64,000 nt of DNA, taken from NCBI GenBank assembly GCA_037043015.1, contig CM073327.1, positions 10,274,727 through 10,338,726 of the forward strand. Reading direction: 5' to 3'. Position numbers and translations under genes: made by a program. Source of the DNA: Bryum argenteum (taxonomy: Eukaryota; Streptophyta; Bryopsida; Bryales; Bryaceae). Below, one piece after another: positions 1 through 11,798 of this stretch. How positions within the stretch are numbered: position 1 is the stretch's first letter; every line of letters begins with the position of its first letter. Under the pieces are notes generated by a model. The model saw nothing but the letters and a program-made list of their open reading frames with translations. It searched no databases and was not told the origin of the DNA.

Positions 1-22
1 CAATCCGATCCCCATAATCGCC

Positions 23-73
23 ATGGCTGGTACATCAATTCGTGGAAAGCAGCAGCAACAATCTGGGTACTAA
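23..73 (+). promoter_or_regulatory. Upstream ORF in the SLP 5' leader
   Basis: A 16-codon ATG-to-TAA frame lies 14 bases upstream of the SLP start and in a different frame. Its ATG is preceded by CGCC, a good plant initiation context, so it could lower translation of the main ORF if it lies within the transcript. The transcript start is not visible. Confidence 0.3.
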
Positions 74-87
74 TTCTCCTCATCGCG

Positions 88-3000
88 ATGGCAGCCGCGA
101 GCATGAGCTGGGCCGTGGCGGCCTCGACCGCATGGCTGTCCTCCAGCAAGCAACAAGCGGAGGGATTGCGCTCGCTCTTGCTCCCCGCTGGGGTTCGAGT
201 GGTAGGTGGTCTCAAATGTAGCAGTACTAGGGCATTACCGACGTGTGCCGCCTCCTTTGACGAAGCTGGTTCGGGCAAGAGCTTTGATGAAGCTGCCTCG
301 GGCAAGAGCAGCAATGGATTCGTGGACATGGGTGTGCTGCCCATCCAATTCGAAAACGGCCAAGATCCTCCCACTGTTGTCTTCGCTCCCAATCGCCGGA
401 TCGTCGCCAGTAAGCTCTCTTTTCTCCTCAATTGCCCTAAATTCTATGCATAAGACAATCTTCACTTCTTTTTTTCACTGAATGTTATTATTCTTTGTTC
501 AATTGACCTAATCACAGTATTCAGAAAAAGAAAGCTTATCTGGCAGTTTTTTCTTTTCTTATATGAATCTGTGCAATTTGCATACTTTCCGCCTCCAGTA
601 CCCCGAATTGTCTGCATTAAATAAATCTGCTCTTGTTTGAGATATTTGAGTCTTCTGTTTGACGAGTCGCTTGATTTTTGGACAAAACGGATGTTGTTAT
701 CTGTCTCAAATAAACCATACAGAAAAGTTTGTTTTTGGGCTTGATCTGGCATCCGTGCAAGGCTGTAGATATTCCATATTGTCAATACTGTGAAATTGGG
801 AGTATTGAATTGTGAGATTGCTGCAGTCGGTGATTTGCACGGGGATTTGGAGAGGACGCAGTCGGCTTTGCAACTTGCTGGCGTTTTGAGCACGGATGGC
901 GAGCATCGATGGGTTGGAGGCACCACGGTACTGCAATCACTTTTCTTTCTTAGCTTTCAGTAGAAATTTCGACACTGACACCAAAGTTATCTGCAAAAGA
1001 TCGACTTCTAGAAGGCCATGAAATTCCTTCACACTTAATTTGTGTATTTCTTGAATGATACTATATCTGAATCGAACTCTTAGATCACATATGCAAAAGT
1101 TAACACTGATATGAAACTTACATATCATTGAGAGTACCTCCTTCGGTTTCGAAGTCACGAACTGCAAAAGGTTTCACTCATGGAGACACCTACTTCTGGA
1201 GTCGGAAAGATTAGGGTGTGCTCATGTACAGTCGCTGTTTTCCTCTCCATTATGGATAGGCCTACTTTTGAAGTTATGATTCGATTGTAAGCTTCTTTTG
1301 GTGCAGGTGTTGGTGCAAGTGGGTGATGTACTTGATCGGGGAGAGGATGAGATAGCGATTTTGTCGTTGTTAGCATGGCTGGGCAAGCAAGCTCGCAGCA
1401 AGGGTGGGGCTGTGTTTCAGGTTTTGGCCGACATACAAATTGCTTCGCAAACTTGATCGTTTTTGAGTTAAGTCAGTTTTTGACGTTCCTTTTGTGTGTG
1501 TGTTTTGTTAGATTCTTGGCAACCATGAGACTATGAATGTAGCTGGTGATTTTCGGTACGTCGCTCCCGGAGGCTTCCATGAAGCGGAATTGTTTGCAGA
1601 GTATTGTGAGCAGGACCATGGCGGTAACTGGGATGCTGCTTTTGAGGCTTGGCATGAAGCATCTCAAGAGTTGAAGAGAACTCGTGAAGCTGGGTTCACT
1701 AGCTGGTTGCCTATGTTCAATCCCATCAAGGTACAACACTGCACCCCATCCACACTAACGAGCCTTAATAATCATTAATTATGGACTTTCTTCTATGACC
1801 AGTTAGATAAATAAGTTCAATATCATATCATTATGAAGTCCCTCTAGCCGATCGAGTCCCGAGGATTTCATATGTCAACATACTGAATGAGGAGTTCGGA
1901 CAAGTTCCTCGTCTGGTTAGGTTTATCATAGAATCCATGAGCTTCTCGTGGAGAGCATCATTGATTATATGCACTATACATGATACTGGATCCTCGATAA
2001 CCTCAAGAAGATTAATGTTCCAAACCGAAAAGTGTGCGAAACTTGACCTAATTGGTCATTTACATGCGACTTGGCGTGTTACTTCTTTCAGATTCAGAAG
2101 GGGATTGTAGCAAGGACGAAGCTATTGTCTCCAGGAGGGCCATTGGCGATGCAATTGGCTTCTCATGGAGTTGTACTGAAAGTAAATGACTGGCTATTTG
2201 CACATGGAGGAGTCCTGCCTCATCATGGTCAGAGCTCTTACTTTCATGTCTGCGTCTTCCCACTTTTTTAGCGTGATTCTGATCTTCCATGTTCATTGGT
2301 CTTGCACTCCATTCAATTCAAATTTCTTGTCTCCAACGAAGTGATGCTCTATTCGTTTGCAGTGGACTACGGATTGGAGAGGATGAATCGGGAGGTAAGC
2401 TTGTGGATGAAGATGGGCAACAACAGATGGGGCAAGCCTGCGGAAATGCCGTTCGTTGCTGTCAAAGGGTTCGACAGCATAGTGTGGAGCAGGTTGTACT
2501 CCAAGGAGAATTTTGATCGACCCCAAGAGAAGATTCAGGTATTAACCAAATCATTCTTAAAAAAGGTGGTTCATTCCTCTTAGCCGTTTTGATTACATTC
2601 AGAAAAACATCAATGTGGTTGATATGGTGTTTGATTCTTGGAATTCAGGCATGTGGTATACTTGCAGCAGCTCTGTCTGCAACCAATTCACGTGGCCTTA
2701 TCGTCGGCCACACTCCACAAACAGTCGGTGCGAACTGGTAACTCCTCCAACCTCCGTAATCTTCCTCCAGTATTTTGACGCCTTGGCACACAATAGTCTC
2801 TTGGAACTTCCGAAGTCCAGATTATCTATTCGCATTATACCTATCATTGATAGCTTCCTGTGTGATCAGTTATCTTATTCATAAAAAATAATCATCGGAA
2901 AAGGTTTTGAGCAGCTTAGGACGAGACATTGTTTTCATTACTAGAGATTATGAGAGCTTATCATAAGCAGAATGCCTACACATCAGTGAGTAAGAACTGC

Positions 3001-3491
3001 TGGAGCCTCGAAGTAGGTCCTTCCTACCTATTCAACAGTATCCGAGGCTGCATTTAAACCCCTTTTAAAACCTCAGTAAGAATATTCCTGTACTCAAACA
3101 GCAATTGAATTGATGATACTTGCAGCAAGTGTGATGGGCGAATCTGGCGAATAGACGTTGGCATGTCGAGTGGGGTCCTTCATGCTCTTCCCGAGGTAAA
3201 AATCTTGAGCTTCTTCTTTGCTGATCTTTACATCGACACCCTATTCTATCTAGTATTAATTCTGTGCTTCTATTTTAAGATCGCTAAACATATGATTACC
3301 CAAAATAGTTCAATCAGTTCCATGTAAAGCATGATCATGGTTTTAATCGGTAACTTGCTTGGTGAGTGCAGGTATTGGAGATTGTGGACGACAAGGTGAG
3401 GATCATGACAGTGACGGAGGAGTTTCTTCCGGGAGAGTTTTCAGAAGAGGAGTCTAGTTGGAAAGGCAAACTAGAAGTACAAAAATCGTAG
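88..3491 (+). CDS. SLP1: Shewanella-like protein phosphatase (SLP1-type, chloroplast), 9 exons
   Basis: PPP-family metallophosphatase of the Shewanella-like group; Arabidopsis SLP1 is plastidic. Proposed exons: 88-409, 827-927, 1307-1420, 1512-1730, 2092-2227, 2363-2538, 2649-2737, 3126-3195, 3372-3491, all GT-AG with continuous frame, giving about 448 aa. Seen: GDLHGD (formed across the first junction), GDVLDRG, GNHE, HGGVLPHH and GHTPQ, the metal-binding and catalytic motifs of the family in the right order. The first ~70 residues are Ala/Ser-rich with few acids, like a transit peptide, and contain a small internal duplication (FDEAGSGKS/FDEAASGKS). The 5' edge of exon 5 is uncertain: an in-frame AG at 2096-2097 would drop two codons. 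Start chosen at the first ATG opening the long frame; a short uORF precedes it. No break seen, so probably functional. Confidence 0.93.
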
Positions 3492-3780
3492 GATCAGTTT
3501 TTAGTTTTTTTTTTCTTCATCATATTTTTATCAACAGTAAATCGATGTTCTCCTATCAAGATTCTCTTTCCTGAAAGTACATGATTCGAATGCTCATTAA
3601 TGGATGGTTTCAATTTAATTTTCCAGGTAACAAAATTGGTCAGTGAGGAGGGTTACCAAATTGTTGACCGCTCTCTGAGTACAGTAATCAAATTCTGTCT
3701 AAAAAGGTGGAGATTACGTCAATCATTCTTTCTTAGGCAGAGTCTAATATGGAAAGGATTGGGTAAGAAAAGATAAAGCC

Positions 3781-3852
3781 GACCATGCTGGGGATCGAAC
3801 CCAGAGTCTCTTGCTCCGTAGGCAAGCGCCTTATCCATTGGGCCACACGGTC
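3781..3852 (-). tRNA. tRNA-Arg (anticodon ACG)
   Basis: The reverse complement folds as a 72-base cloverleaf. Acceptor arms are GACCGTG/CATGGTC (one G-U pair), the anticodon stem is CTTGC/GCAAG enclosing loop CTACGGA (anticodon ACG, expected A34 to inosine), and the T arm CTGGG-TTCGATC-CCCAG carries a canonical B box. There is no intron. On the minus strand the 3' flank runs into TTTATCTTTT, a plausible Pol III terminator. It lies 290 bases after the SLP stop on the opposite strand. No defects seen. Confidence 0.95.
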
Positions 3853-4182
3853 TATCTCGCTGCGTGCAGCCCCGAATATTCGCTAACAAGATGCTTCGGG
3901 AGGAGGGTCGACGGTTATTATACTAGACATTCTTTTTTTCTTTATTGAAGAATCTCGGAAAGTTGCAAAAATGCATCCATTTTAATTTGACGAAATTAGA
4001 GGCACAAGCTTAGTGAGATTTATGCTATAATTCCTAAAGTTCCTCTTGACCCAATTTGGGCTTTGGTCACTTGTAATTTTTGGTGGAAAGCTAATTCTAT
4101 GAATAGAGGACTTAAAGTTTAGGAATTAGTAGCCATTTTGGTTCTCAAGTGAAGAACTTTTGTTTTTTCAGATATCTTCTCT

Positions 4183-4381
4183 TTAACTCCTAAAGATCCT
4201 TGATACAAAATTGTCTAAATTATCAAAAAGGACCTTCAATCTTCTACTTCAGGTCCAAAGAAACTCAATTAGAAGATCCAACTGTAGGATCTTGAAGTTA
4301 ACTTGACCCTTTACTCAGATGTTAAATTTGAACCATTAGTTTTTCTCTGAATTTCGGCTTTCTTGGATCTTTAGGAGTTAA
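4183..4381. mobile_element. TTAA-ended MITE, copy 1 (199 bp)
   Basis: It begins TTAACTCCTAAAGATCC and ends GGATCTTTAGGAGTTAA, a perfect 17 bp inverted terminal pair including TTAA. The interior is non-coding. The first ~70 bases reappear in reverse orientation at the right end of the copy at 20948-21215, which defines a family. Family assignment (piggyBac-like TTAA target) is inference. Confidence 0.75.
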
Positions 4382-6622
4382 TTATTCTTTGCAATACCTA
4401 TGAAAGAGAATATCTCTCTCAAAGATGCTTCAAGAGAGGTATGACACCATTTTAGTTGAATGTGTAAATTTTGGTACTTGGTAAACTCCGGAATCATTGC
4501 ATTTTGTTTTTTTTTTGCTGAGGCTCTTACTTTTTGCAATGGGATATGGCTCCTATAATATTTTTGTACACGAATGTTATGGATAAATTGGGACATGAGA
4601 GTGAGTCAAGGGGGGGGGGGGGAGTGGGTAGCACATGGAAAATGGCCTTGTAAGGAGTCGTAGTACTTTGTGGGGACAGCCATACAATAGCAAAATGTGG
4701 CGGTGCCTAATTTGATGGTTACGAACAAACAAACAACATGCGGGGTGGACACAAGATCCACTCTCGCCATGAAAATCGCGCCCTTGCACACTCACTCACT
4801 ATAATTATCATCATCGACAACCCAAATAAAATTTGTTATTGCTCGTAATAACGTACATGGCTTGGCTTTCACCATTTCGGGTTGTTTTGATTTGTTGTAC
4901 CCTTGGAAGGGCGCACCGGGCATATTCCTAGAGTAGAAGAAGTTTTTTCTCACGCATGTTTAGAAACCGTGAGATGCTCTCCAACTTTTACTTATATGCA
5001 TGTTGAGATTTTGCGTAGTTGCCATTACCTTCTCTTCATTATGAAATTTGCGACTGCATTGCGGAATTCTCCATTCTCGGTATCGAAAATGCTACGCCTC
5101 AAAGGTAGCGAAGGATTCCGTGCTTCATGTTCATGGGTGTTATGTAAGCTTAAGGTTGACATGATAAATCAAAGTTTTTGTCGTTTGTGAAGTAGTAGTG
5201 GCCGAAGAAATGAAGTATATCCGTGAAATTGCAATTTTTGTTCAAAATTTATGAACAATATCAATTGTCAATAAATTTACTTCCTAAATAGTATATTAAA
5301 GTATGTTTCATATGGAGGACTCATTCTAGACCATTTTTCTAACATTCATTATGATGTGTTGAAGGTAAAACCAAAGTGCTAAACTCCATGGCTCTCTCAG
5401 CCCTAAAACGCCCAAGCATGCCACTCAGGCTTGATTTTTAGTGTATTTTCGGAGGGGATGGGGCATTTAAGGGTTAATTTGAACTTAAAGTTGCATAATT
5501 TTTGGAGGTTAAGAGCTTCATTGAAGTCACTATGTAGTAATATCACCAAACTTGCAAATAACATTTAGATCTCATTTAGTTCCATGTCATTTATAAAGAT
5601 AGAACAAGTTGTTCAAAAACAAGATGCGCGTGCATATCAAGAAGTACATCAATGTGCATAGAGCTACACAATGACCATTATACGATTAGAGGCATGTCAA
5701 TTTTTTTCCGTGAGTCCCTTAACTAACCCACTTCTGCCATCCGGGACGTTACCACGGACAGCAATAAAATCTCGGTCGTGCATAAAAATCTAGAAAAATC
5801 ACTGCTCCACTGACTAGTGTTGACATTCGCAAATCAAGTTTCGAACCCCACCCCCCCCCCTTCTGACTAGAATTTAATTAGAAGTCGAACCGGGCCGGGA
5901 GGGGATTGTACGCATGCCTGCAGGGGTCCGAGGGAGATTTGATCCCCCACTAACACTTGAACTAGTACTAACATTTTTATTACCCTTCCCGTTACTATTT
6001 AATTTTTGACGGGCATCCAATGGTGTGCACGTCAAGGCAAGATCTCGCACATACATACACACACGTGTCTTGTGAGTCATGCATGTATGTCCATGTATGT
6101 CCCATCTTTTGCTCATGAATTGGGAGAATTGGGTCGCGCCTTTGTCAGTAGTAGTCGTACTTTGGGGAGGGGGATTCATGAGTGAGCAATTTTTGGTCGC
6201 TTGGTCTCTTGAGAGGATCATGCACACGATGCTGTCATGGGAGCAGGAAACACGCCAAACTCCATGTTCGAATGTGTCCCGTCCCGGGCATTATCGTCGT
6301 CGTCCGTCGTCGTCGTCACCCTCAAGGACACCGAGTGTCATTCAATCATGGTTTGCCCATGAAGGGGTAGATTAAGTGCAACTTCCTTTCGTCAACATGG
6401 TATCAAAATCCTATCCACATCTCGCTTTGTTGTTGTTGGGTCCCTCTCTCTCTTTTGTTCGAAGTAAAAAGTGAAATAAAAAAAAAAAAAATCCTCCCTA
6501 AAATTTAAAAAATCTTGTGAAAAGGGAAAGTTATGGCAGGACTTCAAAACAATGACGGATAATTCAAAATTAAGCACCCAAAACTTGCCACAAGAAGAAG
6601 TTTGTATACGTGAAAGTGAGAT
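4382..6622. other. Intergenic, no gene seen
   Basis: AT-rich DNA. It holds a run of 13 G at 4610-4622, a C-run near 5850 and short CGTCGT repeats near 6300. The frames on both strands are short and show no family motif. Confidence 0.6.
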
Positions 6623-6820
6623 GTTAACTCTTAATGGTACATGATGCAAAATTGCCTAAATTATCAAAAATGATCTTTTTCCACTTCAAGCCTGTAAAAA
6701 ATTGAGCCAACTTTGTCCTATATGATCTCACAAATGAAGAAGAATCGACGGATCAAATGTGACATGTGCATAAATTGTCAAATTAACTTCAAGATCCTAC
6801 AATTGGATCTTCAAGATAAT
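6623..6820. mobile_element. Degenerate TTAA MITE, copy 2
   Basis: It starts GTTAACTCTTAATGGTAC and then follows the same order of words as the copies at 4183 and 20948 (GATGCAAAATTGCC, TTATCAAAAA, AACTTCAAGATCCTACAATT). The ends are eroded and the right terminus is not clear. Confidence 0.55.
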
Positions 6821-8840
6821 TCTGACTATGTTTACTTTTAATCACAAACAAAAAAAAAAGTCAATCACATACATTTTAGACAAATTCACATATTCAAGAT
6901 CCGAAAATACAAAAAAAATCTTGTACACTTGTAACCATGGTGTTTACTAATAAAGTGTGTAGTTTATATTCATGAATAAGTGGTGAATTTGCAAGCTCGT
7001 GACCAAGATGTACATAATATTAAAGAAAAATGAAGATGGTATATGTACATACATGTGTATCTTGTATACATGATACACAACACATAAACCAAAAATATGT
7101 GTATTACTATTATAGTTTCCTTCCAAGTCATGATCTAGTCAATGATTTGGATATGCATTTTGATGAAATAATCAATGGTGGCCTTCTTTGTTACTTTTTG
7201 AGAGAAAAATTGGGAACCTTCACCGATTTAAATTGGAATAAAGTCATAGTAATTTTTCTAATTTTGAGTATAGTGAAAGAAATTTCACCAAACCTTATCT
7301 CCTCCTTACCCAAAAAACAAAAAATAAATAAAATCTTCTTCCAAAACAACAAAATTTCGAGGTCATGCTTAGGTCATAAGTGTTCAAGGTATCTCCACTT
7401 TGAAATCAATGATAGAAAGACAAGTTCTTCAAATCCCGGGTAATAAGGCTCAATGATTGTTGGACTTGAATAGTTTTTCTCAAGTTACAAATACTTTGCA
7501 TGGAGCAAAAGCATGAAAGATGTTATTATTCATTGCTGCTTCTATGGCCTATATCCGGGGGCTAGATCCCTTCCAAGGCACATGAATCTTCACTTTATTT
7601 TGATGGAGAAACCCTTGTTTTGATTTTAATTTAAAAGGTCCACATTAATTTTGAGGTTTTAATTCTTTGTTGGATAAGATACATTGTAGTGGCTAATAAA
7701 TAATAAGATGTTGATACTAAAGAAAATCAATGTGGACCTTCTTATCTTAGTGGCATAAATAAGTGGCTATAGGTACTAATTGCCCATCTTTCTAATATGG
7801 TGTCCTCCTATAAGGATTATTTATTTGTTAAATTTTTTGAGTTTGTTTTTAGTATCGCGGTTAAACTTTCATGCGAAGTGTTTGATGGTAATTTTAACAA
7901 CATTAAGATGTTGTACCCACTAGTAGGAAACCTGATAGAACAAAGGACGTATTTTTGTGGTTCAAAGGACTCTAGCCAAAATGAATAACAATACATGAAG
8001 GATACAAATTATGAATGTGTCTCATTGTCATTCTTTTTGTCAAAATCAAAACCTTGTCATTCTTTCCGTCATTGTAAACAACCTATGGAGTATGGACGCT
8101 ATGTCATTTATGTAAAATTTGTCATGTCACTTATGGCCGGTTTTCCTACTAGGTACCTAAGCCTATTATAGTAGGCATTATTCCAAAAATGATTCATTGG
8201 GTGTTTACCATTTGCGAGATCATAACATCCAAAGTCTTGCGTAGAACTTACAACATGACACTTGCAACATGACACAACTGAGAATTTAAAATGGCTTCTT
8301 ACAAACAATAAAAATAAAATGATGATTTTCATAATAGAAAGTGATCTAGGGAAGGTCAACTACCCTATATCATGTAGCACAATGACTAAATGGCTGAAAT
8401 TTAGCCCAATATAAGAAAATATCTTGCACTTGAAGGTAGGATCCCAAAACCGCACAAGATAAAATTGCGTTGAGTGCATCCAAACAAGTGGTATATCATC
8501 TCCTCCAAAATTAGGTTCAAATCAAGCACTTTTGAATGTGTCTGTTTTAGAAACACCTACCGCTCTTACGTTTAAAAATCTTATTTAAAGTAAATCCAAA
8601 GTTTATGATTCCAGTTGGTATAATCTCCTATTGTTGCATACATACATTGCACAGCTTTAATAATTAAATCTACTAGGCCATACCACAATGAGCTTGCCAA
8701 TCTGAAAGTTGTATAAATTTTGACCATGTTACCTTACTACAAAATGGCACACAACAAACACACTTGGAATATTAGAATCTAAGGTATTTTAATTACCTAT
8801 TCTATTTCAAAAGCGGTTTCCATGAATGATTATTGATTGA
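6821..8840. other. Intergenic, no gene seen
   Basis: Strongly AT-rich. A 137-codon frame at 7030-7443 is low in complexity (rich in I, K, N, F), matches no family I know and has no splice context, so I do not call it. Confidence 0.55.
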
Positions 8841-11798
8841 AAGCTTCAAAAGAATACATGTGCCAAAACGATAAGAGAAAAAACCCATAGCTTGACATTC
8901 CCCCACCACCATGACTGGCAACAAACAAACACCACGAGGGAACGGTGAAGGAGATCATGCAGTGAAGGGGGAGGAAGAAGAGGTAGAAGAAGGAAGCTAA
9001 GGCGGAAGTATCTTCTCAAGAGGGATGGGCACGGATTTTGTCTTACCGCTGCATCGTCATTGAACACGAGGATATGGCCATGCCATGCCAGCCATACCAT
9101 TCACCACACCCGCCGTCCGGCCTTTGCACTCTTCCAAGCAGCACCCTCTCAGCATAACGGGGATCGATCATCGTCCCCGGAAGTGCGGGGAGCTTCTGTT
9201 GTTGAGCCTTTCGCCGACCAAATACGTGGCCCACGGGCTCACACTTGAGCCAAGCATCGCCGCCGGGACCACTGTTGTTGTAACACTGCAGCAATGGCGC
9301 TTCGTTCTCACAAAAATTCCCTCACGCTATAATGCACACACTGAGGACTACTGTTCCTCTTTGTTTCCTTGCTGTGGTCGTGTCTTTCGGTTCCTCTCGT
9401 GCCAATTTTTACTAATATTTACTTTTCCCCCGCTTAAAATTTATCTCGCGACGTAACACTGTGCAACTGGAGGTCCTGCATATGAGAGTGTTCGCCTTTC
9501 GGTTCTTGAACCCTGATCGGCTCAATTTTTACTGATATTTAATCTTCACGCATGAAATTTATCTCGGTTCTTGAACGGCGACGTAACACTGTGAAGTTCG
9601 GCTTTGTTAGAAATCGGAGGTACTGCATGTGAGCGTGTTTGTCTTTCGGTTCTTGAATCCTTGCGTATCAGTTTTTACCGATATTTACTAAACGGCATAA
9701 TAGTTATATCGGTTCTTGTACGGCGACGGAAGACTTGCAGATGTCTGTTCTTTAGAATCCGGCTTCGTTAGAGATTGGTTGTTATGGTCATAGGAGATGC
9801 GAGCAAGTCTAGTTCGGCTTTTGTTTCTTGATCGGCGACGTAACACCTTGGCATGGTCACCGTGCAGATGAGTGCGCTTTATAGTTTGGCTTCGTTAGAA
9901 ATCGGAGGCACTGCATATGAGAGTGTTCGGTCATAGGAGACGCGAGATTAATCTGTGTCGTACTCTGCCGTGTGGTCACGTCTCACGCTTGAAGCCGCAT
10001 CTTGTCTGCGTGTAGCCGTGGCAGGGACAGCTGTAGGCGCCACGAATTATTGATGCTATTACGACCAGCTCCTGTCGCTATTAATGGTGCACCGGTTCCG
10101 GTCTTCAATTGTGAGAGCCGTATGGGAAATTACATCGCTTGGTAGCGTGTAGAAGGGGAGGGAGTTGTACTGCGACAAGGCCGTGGACAGTGATTTCGTT
10201 GCGATTTTCAGCGGATCACTTCCTTGTTTTAACTTCATTTGCATGCATCTTAGAAGTCTTAGTGTCATTAATCGGTCGCTGCGACTTATTAATGACGTTC
10301 GATCTGACACTCAACGTTGAGTCTGACATTCTTTGTTGACTACAGATACCAAAGAGGATTTGATCCATTCTTGTTGCGAGCGTCTTCAAATCCGATTTTT
10401 TAATATTCTCCGTATATCCTTAGAAAACACACAAGTCACTGTCGTATCTCATACGGATGTGCAGGTCCTTGTCTATGACATCTGCGTAGTTCATCAGGCA
10501 GTTCTTCTTGTTCATAGTTCACATCATTGTGAAAGTTGTAGAGGAGAGCGACGCCTCAAGTACAAAATGAACTCGCGAGGGTTGTGTGTCTGCAGGCGTG
10601 AATTGCAACGGTCCGGTGGAAGTTCCTCATCGCGAATAAAACATCAGTAGAGTTCTGTTCACACTCAAAGCATCGTCAGACTTGGTGCACCTTTCCATCT
10701 TGCGAACTTTCTTACCGACAGTTCTTATTTCCAAGGAGAGGCTAGGAGCGATTTGTCTTCGAAGTTTTTGCCATCGGTGACAACCTCAACGACGGCTCTC
10801 TCTGGTCGAGTTTCTATTCGTTCTAATCAGCGCCCAGTCGCTGGAAGCCGACGAAATATCTTCAAGTGACAGTGCTTCTTCCTAAGACGTTTCAATCCGA
10901 AGGTAGGAACACAGCTCTCTTAATTATTAGACAATGCATAACATGCAACTGGTGTACTACGGTGTCCGGAGTTGCTAACGATGTTACCAGAGCTGGACGT
11001 TTTGTCGTTAAGCATGAAGTAGTCTCTGTAGGGAATCAGTGTTCGTTGAAATATGATGCTTAGTTTTAATGTCTACTGAACCAGTTGTTGTCGTGAACGT
11101 TAGCGTCAACGATCATGAATCAGTTTTTTTGCTACAAGAGAGTACCTTTTTACTGTAGAGTACTCTTACGGAGAATTGAGAGTAATATATTGATGCCCTG
11201 ACATCCATCTGAGTGTATCATCCTCAGTCCCAGACCAGCTAGACAAATGATACCTCCGATCAGTACATGCGAACTTTTAAAACCTGCGCCTGCAGGTGTA
11301 CTATCAAAACGAGATTAAAGATCTTCTAAGAATAGTTAGTGGATACAGGAAGTTGTACTCATAAACATGCATGTTCTATTTCGATCCTTTCCCTTGACAC
11401 ATTCCTAAAACGTCGTATAGGACGGGGCAGTCTTGATGAGGGATATTAAGCTTCGAAATGATAGAGTTTCTTAATCACTCTAGTTGAGACGTCGCATTGA
11501 AATTGAACCGGAGACTGTAGTCTGAACTGTCGATGAAGGCGGTCCACCCTCGTTGAAAACACAGAATTATGTTGCCTCCCCTTGAAAAAACATCATGCTC
11601 AATGACCCGAGAGTACTCATATCGGCTTGTCTCATATGTTTCTGTCTTGGTCTTCTGTTCTGCAGAAAGTAATGTATTCTGAGCATCAAGGAGTCGCCTG
11701 ATTATCGATTTATTTGCGGTGGTTGTTCAGTCTTATAGTCAGTTGATCGATCACCAGTTTGGGTACTCAGTCACCGTGGTTTGAAGAAGCTCTAAGTT
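8841..11798. other. Upstream region of the bHLH gene, no coding exon recognised
   Basis: Base composition is more balanced than in the flanking AT-rich DNA, and the region runs directly into the bHLH start. It may hold promoter, leader or leader introns. Small frames near 9.1 and 10.3 kb show no recognisable domain. The tandem repeat at 9449-9950 is listed separately. Confidence 0.4.
9449..9950. repeat. Imperfect tandem repeat, ~110-145 bp unit, four copies
   Basis: Units begin at about 9449, 9579, 9724 and 9836, each with a variant of CGACGTAACACTGTG. Three units share TTAGAAATCGGAGG-like and GAGAGTGTTCG-like words, and the first two add TTTCGGTTCTTGAA and TTTTTACTGATATTTA. The units have diverged, so the array is old. 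It lies about 2 kb upstream of the bHLH start. Confidence 0.65.

Noticed and set aside
5874-6375. Possible second SINE head (GATTTGATCCCCC word) near 5.93 kb
   Set aside because: A single B-box-like word with no A box at the right spacing and no homology to the other SINE copies.
7030-7443. 137-codon plus frame
   Set aside because: Low-complexity AT-rich translation with no motif or splice support.
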